In this document: positions 1 to 11,434 of the stretch, one piece after another | Layout: each line of letters starts with the position of its first letter | Numbering within the stretch: position 1 is the first letter of the stretch | Source of the DNA: Gammaproteobacteria bacterium | Lineage (GTDB): Bacteria > Pseudomonadota > Gammaproteobacteria > Thiohalomonadales > Thiohalomonadaceae | DNA: 64,000 bases | Direction: 5' to 3' | Assembly (NCBI GenBank): GCA_003252455.1 | Contig: QKED01000033.1 | Location: 24,556-88,555, forward strand | The notes under the pieces: model-generated | The model's input: the letters and a program-made list of their open reading frames with translations, nothing else | The model's database searches: none | What the model was told of the DNA's origin: nothing | Made by a program: the position numbers and the translations under genes

Positions 1-43
1 ACGCCTTCGCCGACTCCGCCCCCTCCTGCTGCTCCTGCACCAT
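1..43 (-). CDS. 5' end of a minus-strand gene, truncated by the window edge
   Basis: An ATG at 43-41 opens a leftward frame that runs off the window (first residues MVQEQQEGAESAKA). A purine-rich GAGAGGG lies about 7 bases upstream on the same strand and would serve as a ribosome binding site. Only 14 residues are visible, so no function can be assigned. The Gln/Glu-rich start suggests a soluble or helical N-terminus. Confidence 0.4.
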   Translation of the reverse strand, partial: MVQEQQEGAESAKA

Positions 44-185
44 ACGCTTACCCTCTCGCCAGGGGCCCAACGGCCCAAATTTTGCTCGCTTTATCTGGAT
101 CTATCGGCACACGGCGCCTCTCAATGTGCGCGCCCACCTTTCGTATGGCCCATTGTAAGGCCATTTTCACTGCAGGAGCGTGTGA

Positions 186-545
186 ATGATTCGATCTCAA
201 GAGCAACCCAGCACCCCGACATTGGACGATTATCTACAACTCTTCGCCCCCTACAGCGGACAATTGCGCGACTTCCAACGCCACGAGACCATCGGTGGTA
301 GCCGCTTCGCCCTGCTCTTTCGTCAGGTCCTACGGCTGTTGGCCCAAGACTCCCCATTCAACGACCGCCTACCGCGCCTCTTCACCAAGGTGGCCACGGA
401 GTTCCTCGGGCGTGACCACGCCACGGTGCGCCACTTCAGCCACGAGGAGAACCGCTACATCTTCTTGAGCGACCTGCTGGAGTGGATCCAGGTGCACGAG
501 CGGGGTCGACGCATACACGGCATGCGCGAGGGGCCGCACGCCTGA
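186..545 (+). CDS. hypothetical protein, 119 aa
   Basis: I do not recognise the family. The product is soluble, mildly acidic at the N-terminus and Arg/His-rich at the C-terminus (ends GMREGPHA), with no signal peptide or membrane segment. The ATG at 186 has a CAGGAGC ribosome binding site 7-8 bases upstream, which supports this start. It is followed by about 300 bases without a clear large gene and then a terminator at 781-817. A divergent partial gene begins at 43 on the other strand, so 44-185 must hold promoters for both. Confidence 0.6.
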   Translation: MIRSQEQPSTPTLDDYLQLFAPYSGQLRDFQRHETIGGSRFALLFRQVLRLLAQDSPFNDRLPRLFTKVATEFLGRDHATVRHFSHEENRYIFLSDLLEWIQVHERGRRIHGMREGPHA

Positions 546-648
546 CGGCGGGATGCACGATGGGCACGCCCCCTCGCTCGTCGGGACCTCGGCACCGACC
601 GGGCACGCGGCCTTGACAGGTCAGGGGCGAGGGGCCAGAGTAGAGCGC

Positions 649-750
649 ATGATCACCTCGTACGTAGAGACCCAACGACGCCTTATGTGCCAGCCCCGAG
701 TCTGGCGCATGCTGCGCGCGTGCGGTCTCTACCCGCTGAATCGACGTTGA
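649..750 (+). CDS. possible 33-aa small protein or small transcript
   Basis: The interval 546-859 has no obvious large gene. It does hold a perfect TTGACA -35 hexamer at 613-618, with only weak -10 matches near 636-642. After it come a 33-codon frame (MITSYVETQRRLMCQPRVWR, ending GLYPLNRR), an internal hairpin (685-692 with 701-708) and a strong terminator at 781-817. The Shine-Dalgarno upstream of 649 is weak (AGAG). The promoter-to-terminator layout suggests a separate short transcript, which could be a small mRNA or a noncoding RNA. Coding is uncertain. Confidence 0.25.
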   Translation: MITSYVETQRRLMCQPRVWRMLRACGLYPLNRR

Positions 751-780
751 TCCCCTAAGCCCATCACCGTCTTTCACGCC

Positions 781-817
781 AAAGGCCGCAGCTCACCCTG
801 CGGCCTTTTTCGTTTTT
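781..817 (+). terminator. Rho-independent terminator
   Basis: Perfect 8-bp stem GGCCGCAG (784-791) / CTGCGGCC (798-805) with loop CTCACC, preceded by AAA and followed by TTTTT and a second TTTTT run. It ends transcription from the 186-545 gene and/or the small 649-750 unit before the transporter at 860. Confidence 0.9.
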
Positions 818-859
818 CTCCCGCCTCCCTCAAGAGATGACCACCATGAGATCACCACC

Positions 860-1777
860 ATGCTGACTGGCGCCTACCTGGGCATCATCCTCATCTGGGC
901 CACCACCCCCCTCGCCATCCAGTGGAGCAGCGAGGGGGTCGGGTTTCTCTTCGGCGTCAGCGCACGCATGCTCATCGGCCTACTGCTGGCGCTCGGCGTG
1001 CTCGGGCTGATGCGCAGACCACTGCGCTGGGATCGCGATGCCCTGATCGCCTATCTCTCCGGCGGCGTGGGGGTGTTCGGGGCCATGTTCTGCGTCTACT
1101 GGGGGGCGCAGTACATCCCCTCCGGGCTCATCTCCGTACTCTTCGGCCTCACCCCACTGGTCACCGGCCTGCTCGCCGCGCTCCTGCTCGGCGAGCGCGA
1201 CCTGACCCCGCTGCGCCTCGTGGGCATCGCCCTCGGGCTCATCGGCCTGGGGGTGATCTTCGAGGCGGCGGCACACCTGGAGGCGGTGGCCTGGCAGGGG
1301 GTAGTCGCGGTGCTCGGCGGCATGTCGCTGCACTCCCTGAGCACGGTGGGGGTGAAGCGCTACGGCGGCGACCTGCACCCGATGGTGATGAACGTGGGTA
1401 CGCTGCTGGTGGCCACCAGCGTCTACCTACTGGTGTGGCTCGCCCAGGGGGCGGTACTACCGGAGACGGTGGGGCTGCGCGCCGGCGGCTCCATCCTCTA
1501 CCTCGGGGTGGTGGCCACGGTGCTCGGCTTCAGTCTCTACTTCTACGCCCTCAAGCACCTCTCGGCCGGCAGCATCGCCCTGGTGCCGCTGATCACCCCG
1601 GTGCTGGCGCTGCTGCTCGGCCACTGGCTCAACCACGAGCCGAACGACGCGCACATCTGGCTCGGCAGCCTCACCATCCTCGGTGGCCTACTGCTCTACC
1701 ACCACCGCGCCATCGGCGGCCTCTGCCTGCCAAGGCTGCGCCCCTCACCCGCCGCGCTGGGGGAGAAGGCGCAGTGA
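860..1777 (+). CDS. EamA/DMT-family inner-membrane transporter, 305 aa
   Basis: The protein is almost entirely hydrophobic, with about ten membrane helices in two EamA repeats of roughly 140 residues each, the length usual for the drug/metabolite transporter superfamily. Family-like motifs include WGAQYIPSGLISVLFGLTPL in repeat 1 and SAGSIALVPLITPVLALLLG in repeat 2. Members export amino acids, metabolites or drugs; the substrate cannot be read from sequence. Two ATGs just upstream are out of frame and stop at once, so 860 is the start. The Shine-Dalgarno is poor. It converges on the glycosyltransferase gene ending at 1921. Confidence 0.9.
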   Translation: MLTGAYLGIILIWATTPLAIQWSSEGVGFLFGVSARMLIGLLLALGVLGLMRRPLRWDRDALIAYLSGGVGVFGAMFCVYWGAQYIPSGLISVLFGLTPLVTGLLAALLLGERDLTPLRLVGIALGLIGLGVIFEAAAHLEAVAWQGVVAVLGGMSLHSLSTVGVKRYGGDLHPMVMNVGTLLVATSVYLLVWLAQGAVLPETVGLRAGGSILYLGVVATVLGFSLYFYALKHLSAGSIALVPLITPVLALLLGHWLNHEPNDAHIWLGSLTILGGLLLYHHRAIGGLCLPRLRPSPAALGEKAQ

Positions 1778-1850
1778 CCCGTGCACCGTCGGGGCCAGCG
1801 CGCGGCAGCGCGCCTGCCGTGCCGGGCGGCGGTTGGGGGAGGAGACGCGC

Positions 1851-1882
1851 GTCTGGGGTCGAGTGACCCGTCCACCCCAGAC
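1851..1882. terminator. possible bidirectional terminator hairpin
   Basis: A perfect 9-bp inverted repeat, GTCTGGGGT (1851-1859) and ACCCCAGAC (1874-1882), sits between two convergent genes. It lacks a clear T tract, so the terminator role is inferred from position. Confidence 0.4.
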
Positions 1883-1920
1883 ACCCGCCAGCGGCGGGGC
1901 ACCTCGTTATCGTCCCACGC

Positions 1921-3006
1921 TCACCAGAGCCCTTCGAGCAGGTCGAGCGCCTGCTCCGCCCCCTCCAGTACCACCCCCGGCTTTGGCGGCAGGGCCACGG
2001 CCTGGGCCAGCGCCCCACCCAACGCCCCCGCCGCCAGCGCCTCCGGGGTGATGGCCACGCCCCGCCCATGGCGCGCGAACCACTCGATCAGTGCCGGCTG
2101 CTCCGGCCAGTCACCGCGCTGCACATAGACCAGCGGCAACCCCAGCGCCGCCGCCTCGACAAAGGCGCCGTAGCCTGGCTTGGAGAGCGCCAGGTCGCAG
2201 GAGGCGAAGAGTTCGGCAAAGGGCATGCCGGTGGCGCTGAAGGGGTGGCAGGCGGGGCGGGCGATGCGCCATGCATCGGGCACCAGCCAACACCACTCCC
2301 CCGAGAACAGGGCGTCGGGCCACTGCTCCATGGCCGGGCGGTGGGCCACACCCCCGAAACCGACCAGCACCACGCGCGCCCCGGGGCGCAGCGCCAAACG
2401 CTCGCGCAGGGCCGCGCGCCGCCCCTGCCCTGGCGCCGCCAGCGGGGCGATGGGGCGGGCGTTCTGCAGGTGCGGCATGGGCATGCTCGGCGCGGGCATG
2501 AGGAAGTGGCGGGCGCTGGCGTAGGCGGCGTCGATCTGACCGAGGATCCTCGCCCACTCGGGCGTGGTCGCGTCCACATAGGCACGCAGCACCTCGCCCC
2601 AGTGGAGCGAGCAGAGGGCCACCGCCGGGACCCCGGCACGCGCCGCCGCGGCCAGGGTCAGGTAGGGCACATCGGCCAGCAGCAGGTCGGGACGATCGGC
2701 GGCCAGCTCGGCGGCGAGACGGGCCACGCGCCCCTCCCAATCGGCGTGAAAGGCGCGATAGCGGGCCAGACTAGAGGGCAGGTCGACGGCGAAGGGCGAG
2801 TGCATGGCCATGCCGAAGTCATCCTCGGCCGGTTCGACGCGCAGTGGCTCGCCGAGCCGCTCGCGCAGCAGTGCCGCCGGGAGATTGGAGCGCACGCGCA
2901 GACACACCTCGGGGTGGCGTGCGCGCAGGGCGTGCACCAGTGGCGCCACCTGGGCCAGGTGACCGAAGCCGTGGGCCGTGATGGCGATGAGCAGCTGCGG
3001 CGCCAC
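1921..3006 (-). CDS. GT-B fold glycosyltransferase, 361 aa
   Basis: The N-terminus carries the glycine-rich, His-containing loop of GT-B enzymes (TAHGFGHLAQVAPLVHALRA). The C-terminal half has the nucleotide-sugar binding region (CDLALSKPGYGAFVEAAALG), as in MGT and MurG-like transferases. There is no signal peptide, so a cytoplasmic or peripheral enzyme acting on a lipid, glycan or small-molecule acceptor is likely; donor and acceptor are unknown. The start lies 3 bases after the stop of the upstream hybrid kinase (3010), so it is the last gene of that operon. This placement suggests its product, perhaps a surface glycan, is an output of the sensory system. Confidence 0.8.
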   Translation of the reverse strand: MAPQLLIAITAHGFGHLAQVAPLVHALRARHPEVCLRVRSNLPAALLRERLGEPLRVEPAEDDFGMAMHSPFAVDLPSSLARYRAFHADWEGRVARLAAELAADRPDLLLADVPYLTLAAAARAGVPAVALCSLHWGEVLRAYVDATTPEWARILGQIDAAYASARHFLMPAPSMPMPHLQNARPIAPLAAPGQGRRAALRERLALRPGARVVLVGFGGVAHRPAMEQWPDALFSGEWCWLVPDAWRIARPACHPFSATGMPFAELFASCDLALSKPGYGAFVEAAALGLPLVYVQRGDWPEQPALIEWFARHGRGVAITPEALAAGALGGALAQAVALPPKPGVVLEGAEQALDLLEGLW

Positions 3007-3009
3007 GCC

Positions 3010-4851
3010 CTACCCCTCGCCCCCCTCCCCACCCACCACCGACACGGCGAGCGGGGCCGCGACGGCGCTGGCCGCCTGCCCCTGCAGCCAGGCATAGATG
3101 TTGGGATAGGCGTACTCGCGGTACCAGGCGAGCAGGGGCTCGCGCATCCCCTCAAGCTCCCCTTCGAGGTCACCCACCGCCTGCTCGAAGGCGCTGTCAC
3201 TGCCGCTGGCGAGGGCGTCACTGATGGCCTGGATCCGCTGACGGTTGTGCTGCACCAACTGGCCGTTCCAGCTCAGCGGTAGGTGCTGTTGCAACACCTC
3301 CAGCAGCGCCGGCAACGTAACCGGCTTGGTCAGGTGCGCCACACACCCCACCGCCTTGCTCTCCAACCGGTCCTCCGGGAAGACCCGCGCCGAACAGGCG
3401 ATCAGCGGGATCTGCGCGGTGGTGCTACCGGAGTGCAGCCGCCGCGCCGCCTCCAGGCCACCCATGCCGGGCATCACCAGGTCGAGCAGGATCAGATCGG
3501 GGGGGTGATTGGCGACCCGCTCCAGGCACTCCTCGCCACTCTGCGCCTCGTCGATGACGAAACCGAGCACATTGAGCATCTGCACCAATACGGCACGGTT
3601 GTCCTCCTTGTCGTCCACCACCAGTAGTCGCAAGGGTTCGGCGTGCCCGTCGCGGCGGCGATAGCCGCTCACCTCGGCGGCGGGCAGCGGCAGTGACGCC
3701 TGAAAGGGTTCGGGCATGCGTACCCGGGCCAGGGGCAGCACCAGCTCGAAGCGGCTGCCGCGCCCCAGCTCGCTCGCCACCTCGACCTCTCCGCCCATCA
3801 GTCGCGCCAGACGACGGGTGATGGCGAGCCCAAGGCCGGTGCCCTCGGTCAGCTCACTGCTCGGCACCTGCACGAAGGGGGCGAAGATGCGCTCCAACTC
3901 GGCGGCGGGGATGCCGGGGCCACTATCTTGCACCCACAGGTGCAGTTGTCCGTCGCGATAGGCGACACCGAATTCGATGCCCCCCGCATGGGTGAACTTC
4001 ACCGCGTTGCCGAGCAGGTTGATAGCCATCTGGCGCAGACGGCGGTGGTCGCCCAACAGGCCCTCCGGCAGCCCCTCGGGGAAGTGGCACTGGTAGCTGA
4101 GCCCCTTCTCGTCGCAGCGCGGGCGGAACATGGCGCAGAGGTCTTCGAGCAGTGGCAACAACCGCATGGGACCCGGCTCCAGGGAGAGGTGGCCCGACTC
4201 GATCTTGGAGAGGTCGAGCAGCTCGCTGATCATCTCCAACAGGTGGTCGGAGGCACGGCGGATCACCTGCAGCTGGCTGATGGAGGTGGGGTCGAGGCGA
4301 CGCGAGCGCAGCAGGATCTGGGTGTAGCCGGTGATGGCGTTGAGCGGTGTGCGCAGCTCGTGGCTCATGTTGGCGAGAAAGGCACTTTTGGCGCGATTGG
4401 CGGCCTGGGCCGCCTCCTCGGCGCGGCGATACTCGGCGTTGAGTTCGAGGATGCGCCGACGGCTGTTGTAGAGATCGAGGAAGACGCGCACCTTGGAGCG
4501 CAGGATCTCCTCGGGGATCGGCTTTTCGATGTAGTCGACCGCACCGGAGCGGTAACCGCGTACCCGATGCTGCATGTCGTCATAGGCGGCGGTGACGAAG
4601 ATGATCGGCACCTCGCGGGTCGCCTCCACCGAGCGCGCCATCTCCGCCACCTCGTAGCCGTCCATACCCGGCATATCCACGTCGAGCAGCATCAGCGCGA
4701 AGTCGTGTTCGAGCATCAGGGCGAGTGCCTGATCACCGGAGCCTGCGGTGACCACGCGGGCATCCAGGTCGGCGAGCAGGCTACGCAGGGCCGTCAGGTT
4801 GGCCGGTTTGTCATCCACCACCAGAATCGCGGGCGCATCTGGAGTGCTCAT
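3010..4851 (-). CDS. hybrid histidine kinase, REC-HisKA-HATPase-REC, 613 aa
   Basis: A soluble cytoplasmic kinase. The N-terminal receiver (about 1-125) has phospho-acceptor Asp57 in MLLDVDMPG. A short coiled linker leads to the HisKA box NMSHELRTPLN with His164, and the HATPase_c domain (about 275-390) ends in GTGLGLAITRRLARLMGG. A second receiver (about 410-530) has LLDLVMPGMGG. A C-terminal tail of about 80 residues may be a degenerate Hpt-like helix bundle but lacks a clear phospho-His. A receiver at the N-terminus means the kinase is probably driven by another kinase, most simply the membrane kinase encoded directly upstream (4905-7640). A promoter-like site lies between them. Confidence 0.93.
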   Translation of the reverse strand: MSTPDAPAILVVDDKPANLTALRSLLADLDARVVTAGSGDQALALMLEHDFALMLLDVDMPGMDGYEVAEMARSVEATREVPIIFVTAAYDDMQHRVRGYRSGAVDYIEKPIPEEILRSKVRVFLDLYNSRRRILELNAEYRRAEEAAQAANRAKSAFLANMSHELRTPLNAITGYTQILLRSRRLDPTSISQLQVIRRASDHLLEMISELLDLSKIESGHLSLEPGPMRLLPLLEDLCAMFRPRCDEKGLSYQCHFPEGLPEGLLGDHRRLRQMAINLLGNAVKFTHAGGIEFGVAYRDGQLHLWVQDSGPGIPAAELERIFAPFVQVPSSELTEGTGLGLAITRRLARLMGGEVEVASELGRGSRFELVLPLARVRMPEPFQASLPLPAAEVSGYRRRDGHAEPLRLLVVDDKEDNRAVLVQMLNVLGFVIDEAQSGEECLERVANHPPDLILLDLVMPGMGGLEAARRLHSGSTTAQIPLIACSARVFPEDRLESKAVGCVAHLTKPVTLPALLEVLQQHLPLSWNGQLVQHNRQRIQAISDALASGSDSAFEQAVGDLEGELEGMREPLLAWYREYAYPNIYAWLQGQAASAVAAPLAVSVVGGEGGEG

Positions 4852-4881
4852 GTGGATCCTTTCAGGGTGTCAGGTTCGTGG

Positions 4882-4904
4882 ATTATAGGCCGTACGGCCC
4901 GCCC

Positions 4905-4908
<4 letters not shown>
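4882..4908 (-). promoter_or_regulatory. internal promoter in front of the soluble hybrid kinase
   Basis: On the minus strand a TTGAGG (4908-4903) is followed 15 bases later by a perfect TATAAT (4887-4882). The spacer contains the palindrome GGCCGTACGGCC, which could be an operator. The -35 overlaps the stop codon of the upstream kinase. The 15-base spacing is shorter than optimal. Confidence 0.45.
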
Positions 4909-7640
<2,732 letters not shown>

Positions 7641-7650
7641 GGGGGCGTCC

Positions 7651-8901
7651 TTAGGCGAGCAGAAACTCATTCCAGCGCGGCAGGGTGTACTCGTAGGTGT
7701 CCATCACCGTGTTCCACACCGCCACGTTACTGAAACGCCGCCAGTAGGAGCCGCCATTGCGCTGACCGCCCTTGTGTACCGCCACCGCACCATCGGGGCC
7801 ACGCAGGTCGCTGGCGGCGGGCAACCCCTCGTACCAGTAGTCCCACTCGTCTTGGCTCAGGTAGGGGCGCGAGGCCTCCGGGTTGGCGATGTAATAGCCC
7901 TGGCGCGCGACGAATGCGCCGGGCCAGCCGGAGAGCCACCAGTTCATGAATTCATAGGCGGCATCCTTGGCCCAGCCCTGGGTCTGCGACGAGAGGCACA
8001 TCACCCCGTGCCAGGCACGATACCCCTCCTTGGGCGCGGCGTAGACCGCCGGGATGCCACGCTCGTTGAGGTCGGCCACGCCGGGGGAGAACATGCTGGC
8101 GATGGCCGCACGGCCGTTGGCGATGAACTCGGCGGACTCGGGCACCGAGTTCCAGAAGCCGCTGAAGTGTCCCTCCTGCTTCTTCTTGATCAGGATGGCG
8201 AAGAGCTGGTCCACCTCGGCCTTACTCATGTTGCCGATGTCGTCGAAGGCCATCAGCCCCTGCGCCTGCGCCGCCAGGGCCATGTCGAAGAGGCCGATGG
8301 TGGGCTCGTTCACCAGCGCCACCTTGCCGTGGTAGCGCTCGTCGAGGAGCCAACCCCAGCTCTCGGTCTCATAGGCGACGCCGCGCTCGACAACGCGCGT
8401 GTCATAGCCGAAGGAGTCGCAGTTGTGCACATAGGGGAGAAAGCTGATCTGCTCGCTCGGACGAAGGCCGAGTGTGCGGCCGGGCTGCACGTAGAGCAGC
8501 TTGTGCGGCGCGTCGCCGGCACCGAGCTTGGCCCCGGGGGTGAGGCGCCCGGTCTTGGTCAGGTCGTTGATCTGCGCCCAGGCGCGGATCCGCTCACGCT
8601 GGATCGGCTGGATGGCGTCGGCATACCAGAGGATGTTGATGCTGTTCGACCACTGCTCGTAGATGTCGAACGACTGGGGGCGGGAGGCGGCCTTCTGCAG
8701 CACGCGTGCGCTGCCGCCGGGCTCGAAACTGATGCGGATACCGAGGTCCCGCTCCGCCTGACGGCGGATGGGCTCACGCAGGGTGACGTGGGTACCGAGT
8801 ACGCGCAGCACCCGCTCCTCGTGTCGGGCCCAGACCCACGGGGCCTGGGTCGCGGCCAGGGCGGCGGCACCGGTACGCAGAAAGGCGCGACGACTGAGCA
8901 T
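7651..8901 (-). CDS. Tat-exported PotD-like extracellular solute-binding protein, 416 aa
   Basis: The N-terminus MLSRRAFLRTGAAALAAT is a twin-arginine signal ending near WVWA, so the protein is exported folded to the periplasm. The mature part reads as a type 2 periplasmic binding protein of the spermidine/putrescine (PotD/PotF) class, with typical segments such as SFDIYEQWSN, FLPYVHNCDSFGYDT and AYEFMNWWLSGWPG. No ABC permease or ATPase gene lies anywhere nearby. Instead it is followed, with 10 bases between stop and start, by a membrane hybrid kinase. A role as soluble ligand sensor for that kinase is more likely than transport. The ligand is unknown. Confidence 0.88.
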   Translation of the reverse strand: MLSRRAFLRTGAAALAATQAPWVWARHEERVLRVLGTHVTLREPIRRQAERDLGIRISFEPGGSARVLQKAASRPQSFDIYEQWSNSINILWYADAIQPIQRERIRAWAQINDLTKTGRLTPGAKLGAGDAPHKLLYVQPGRTLGLRPSEQISFLPYVHNCDSFGYDTRVVERGVAYETESWGWLLDERYHGKVALVNEPTIGLFDMALAAQAQGLMAFDDIGNMSKAEVDQLFAILIKKKQEGHFSGFWNSVPESAEFIANGRAAIASMFSPGVADLNERGIPAVYAAPKEGYRAWHGVMCLSSQTQGWAKDAAYEFMNWWLSGWPGAFVARQGYYIANPEASRPYLSQDEWDYWYEGLPAASDLRGPDGAVAVHKGGQRNGGSYWRRFSNVAVWNTVMDTYEYTLPRWNEFLLA

Positions 8902-8959
8902 GACCGCTCCCCCTGTGGCGATCCGTGATACATGGGGGGCAGTCTAGCAAACCGTCGGG

Positions 8960-10729
8960 TCAGGATCTCTTCGCCGGCTTGACGCTGGCACACTCGTGGA
9001 AGATGCGCTTGTCGCAGCTGCGACAGATATCACGGTCCAGCTTGAGGAAGACCCCCTGGATCGCCTCCGGCTTGGAGTCGAAGATCTGCACGTGACGATC
9101 GAGCCCCTTCTTCTTCACCTCATCGAGCACCGCCGTCTTGAGGTTACTCATATAGAGGCCACCACCGGCGAGCTTGTAGCGGTTGTGCTCCTGGATGAAC
9201 ATGTCCACCCCCGCCAGGTCGATGAAGTTGATGGTGTTGCCGACGATGAGGACGTGCTTCTGCTCCGGGTTCTGCTCGTGCAGGCGCGCCATGTTCACAC
9301 CGACGTTGTTCACCGCGCCGAAGAAGACCGAGCCGTCGATACGCAGGATGCGCATCTGCGGGCACTGGCTCAGCTCCGGGTGGCAGGCGATGTTCACCAG
9401 CGGGTGGCGGATCTCGTTGGTGTCCGGCGCCATGGTGGCGATGGAGGGGCGCGAGGTGCGGTTGAGGTAGAGCATCAGCGAGAGCAGCACACCGGCGTAG
9501 ATGGCGAACTCCAGCTCCAGGAACAGGGTGGCGAAGAAGGTGGTCAGCAGTACCGCCGTCTCCGAACGGCTCGACTTGAGGATCTCACCGATGTGGTGAA
9601 AGTCGATCAGGTTGTAGGCCACCAGCAGCAGGATGCCGGCCATGGCCGGGATCGGCAGATAGGCGGTGAGCGGGGCGATGAGCAGGATCACCGCGGCCAG
9701 CAGCACCGCGGCGAAGACCGCCGACATCGGGGTGCGCGCCCCGGCGGTGAAGTTCACCCCGGTACGGGTGAAGGAGCCGGAGGAGGCGTAGCTGGAGAAG
9801 AAGGAGCCGACGATGTTGGCCATGCCCTGACCGATGAACTCCTGGTTGCCGTCGATGCGCTGCTGCGACTTGGCCGCCACCGAACGCGAGATGGAGACCG
9901 CCTCCACCAGACCGAGCAGGGCGATGGCGGCGGCACCGGAGGCGAGCACCTTCCAGGTATCCAGGTCGATATTGGGGTGCGAGAAGGGCGGCAGGCTGGA
10001 GGGCAGCTCACCGACCAGCTTCACCCCGTGCGCCTCACCGTCGAGCAGCAGCGAGATCAGGCCGCCGACGACCATGGCGATGAGCATGCCGGGCCACTTG
10101 CGGCGGTAGATACGCAGCCCCACGGCCACCAACAGGGTGACCAGGGCGATGGTCACCACGCGCGGATTGCTGTCGGGCAGCTCGGGGATGATCTGCATCC
10201 AGGTGTGAAGGAAGGAGGCACCGCGCTCCACCGGCACGCCGAAGAAGTGTTTCATCTGACTGGTGGCGATGAGGATCGCCGCGCCGGCGGTAAAGCCGAT
10301 CACCACGGTGTGCGAGACGAAGTTGATCAGCGTACCGAGGCGCGCGAGGCCGAAGCCAAGCTGGAACAGTCCCGCCATGAAGGTGAGCGTGAAGGCCAAC
10401 TGGATAAACTCGGCGCTACCGGGCTCGGCCATCGGTGCGAGGGTACTCATCACCACGATGGAGATGGCCGTAGTCGGCCCGGAGATGAGGTGGTGCGAGG
10501 AGCCGAACAGCGCGGCGATGATGGCCGGGATGATGGCGGTATAGAGACCGTACTCCGGCGGCATGCCGGCGATCATGGCAAAGGCGACGCCCTGGGGCAG
10601 GACGATAATGGCACCGGTGAGACCGGCGATGAGGTCGGCGCGCAGGGTCTCGCGCGTGACCATCTTCTTCCAACGCAGGAAGGGGAAGAGCTTGTGCAGG
10701 ATCAGACTGCACTGAGGACAGGCTGTCAT
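8960..10729 (-). CDS. SulP-family anion permease with STAS domain, 589 aa
   Basis: Ten to twelve membrane helices carry the SulP signature VLPQGVAFAMIAGMPPEYGL and the following SSHHLISGPTTAISIVV. A cytoplasmic STAS domain follows (about 440-560, with IDLAGVDMF). Relatives import sulfate, bicarbonate or dicarboxylates; the substrate here cannot be fixed. Both ends carry unusual cysteines: TACPQCS at residues 2-8 and DICRSCDKRIFHEC near the C-terminus, which could bind metal or be redox-active. An ATG at 10729 is preferred over one 42 bases upstream because a TGGAGG lies about 11 bases before it. It ends 58 bases before the binding-protein gene, in the same direction. Confidence 0.9.
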   Translation of the reverse strand: MTACPQCSLILHKLFPFLRWKKMVTRETLRADLIAGLTGAIIVLPQGVAFAMIAGMPPEYGLYTAIIPAIIAALFGSSHHLISGPTTAISIVVMSTLAPMAEPGSAEFIQLAFTLTFMAGLFQLGFGLARLGTLINFVSHTVVIGFTAGAAILIATSQMKHFFGVPVERGASFLHTWMQIIPELPDSNPRVVTIALVTLLVAVGLRIYRRKWPGMLIAMVVGGLISLLLDGEAHGVKLVGELPSSLPPFSHPNIDLDTWKVLASGAAAIALLGLVEAVSISRSVAAKSQQRIDGNQEFIGQGMANIVGSFFSSYASSGSFTRTGVNFTAGARTPMSAVFAAVLLAAVILLIAPLTAYLPIPAMAGILLLVAYNLIDFHHIGEILKSSRSETAVLLTTFFATLFLELEFAIYAGVLLSLMLYLNRTSRPSIATMAPDTNEIRHPLVNIACHPELSQCPQMRILRIDGSVFFGAVNNVGVNMARLHEQNPEQKHVLIVGNTINFIDLAGVDMFIQEHNRYKLAGGGLYMSNLKTAVLDEVKKKGLDRHVQIFDSKPEAIQGVFLKLDRDICRSCDKRIFHECASVKPAKRS

Positions 10730-10802
10730 AGGCGGATAGACCTCCAGGGGAGAACTCGACGTGGACCGCATCGAACGACGCGGCGCGAACTACCAAGGAC
10801 AA

Positions 10803-10818
10803 GTGCCCGCAAGGGCAC
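10803..10818 (-). terminator. possible hairpin terminator after the 110-aa gene
   Basis: GTGCCC (10803-10808) and GGGCAC (10813-10818) form a perfect 6-bp stem with a 4-base loop just after the stop at 10822 on the minus strand. It is followed by TTGTCCTT, a poor T tract. Confidence 0.3.
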
Positions 10819-10821
10819 GAC

Positions 10822-11154
10822 TCAAGCCGGTAACGTCGGGGGGGCGCGTGGCCTGGCGAGGGGGTGTAAGGGCACCCAGTGGGGCAGCCGCCCACCCACC
10901 AACGGCTCGCTCCAGAGCCAACGCCACTGCGGCGCGGGCGGCACGACCAGGGCCAGGGCGGGCACGGGCGGTGGCCCGTCCATGCCTCCCACCCCACACT
11001 CGAACACCGCGCTCGCCCCGCTCGGCTGCGGGGCGTCGACCTCACAGCGCCCCCACACCTCCCCCAGCAGGGGTAGGCAGAGGAGCAGGGCCAGCAACAC
11101 GCGAGGCCGCCGGGCGACGCGCGACGCGCCCAAGGCCGATGCGGTGGCGAGCAT
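10822..11154 (-). CDS. small secreted hypothetical protein, 110 aa
   Basis: The N-terminus is a convincing Sec signal peptide: basic start (SRVARRPR), hydrophobic core VLLALLLCLPLL and a cleavage region near GEVWG. The rest is a Pro/Trp-rich, low-complexity chain of about 75 residues with two cysteines and no recognised family. There is no good Shine-Dalgarno before 11154. Base composition is as GC-rich as the neighbours, so a chance frame cannot be excluded. It lies between the SulP gene (same strand, downstream) and the arsC-like gene (divergent). Confidence 0.4.
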   Translation of the reverse strand: MLATASALGASRVARRPRVLLALLLCLPLLGEVWGRCEVDAPQPSGASAVFECGVGGMDGPPPVPALALVVPPAPQWRWLWSEPLVGGRLPHWVPLHPLARPRAPPTLPA

Positions 11155-11375
11155 GACGGTACCAGGGGAGCAAGCGAGTGAGAGGCGCCACGACCGCGCG
11201 AATGGTTCGGCGCAACGGGACGTTTAGCGCGTCATTATATACTAAAGTTTTATCCAAATCTTCACTTGCATAAGAGTCTTCAAGGTACGCCCCGGACCCA
11301 GTGCACATTGTGAAAATTTTTAACCCGTTTCGAATTGTGATTGGTTGTCACATCCCCGAGATAGGCCGATGGCTT

Positions 11376-11384
11376 TGCTATAAT
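11376..11384 (+). promoter_or_regulatory. extended -10 promoter for the ArsC-like gene
   Basis: TGCTATAAT (11376-11384) is a perfect extended -10 (TGnTATAAT) 50 bases before the start at 11435. No good -35 lies at the usual spacing, which is tolerated by extended -10 promoters. The region 11225-11345 is strikingly AT-rich for this window. Confidence 0.6.
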
Positions 11385-11434
11385 CGCGCACCCTCTTCCT
11401 GCCCCCTGGGCTACTCCACCACAGGTAGAACAAC

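Noticed and set aside
2068..3282. 404-codon plus-strand frame opposite the glycosyltransferase and kinase genes
   Set aside because: Reads as Arg/Gly/Gln/His-rich noise, mirrors the high-GC third-position bias of the real minus-strand genes and has no family motif.
7651..8901. Polyamine ABC transporter operon
   Set aside because: Only the binding protein is present; the neighbours are kinases and a SulP permease, not ABC components.
8996..11227. 743-codon plus-strand frame opposite the SulP gene
   Set aside because: Antisense shadow of an unmistakable SulP permease; composition is low-complexity Asp/Gly/His/Val/Gln.
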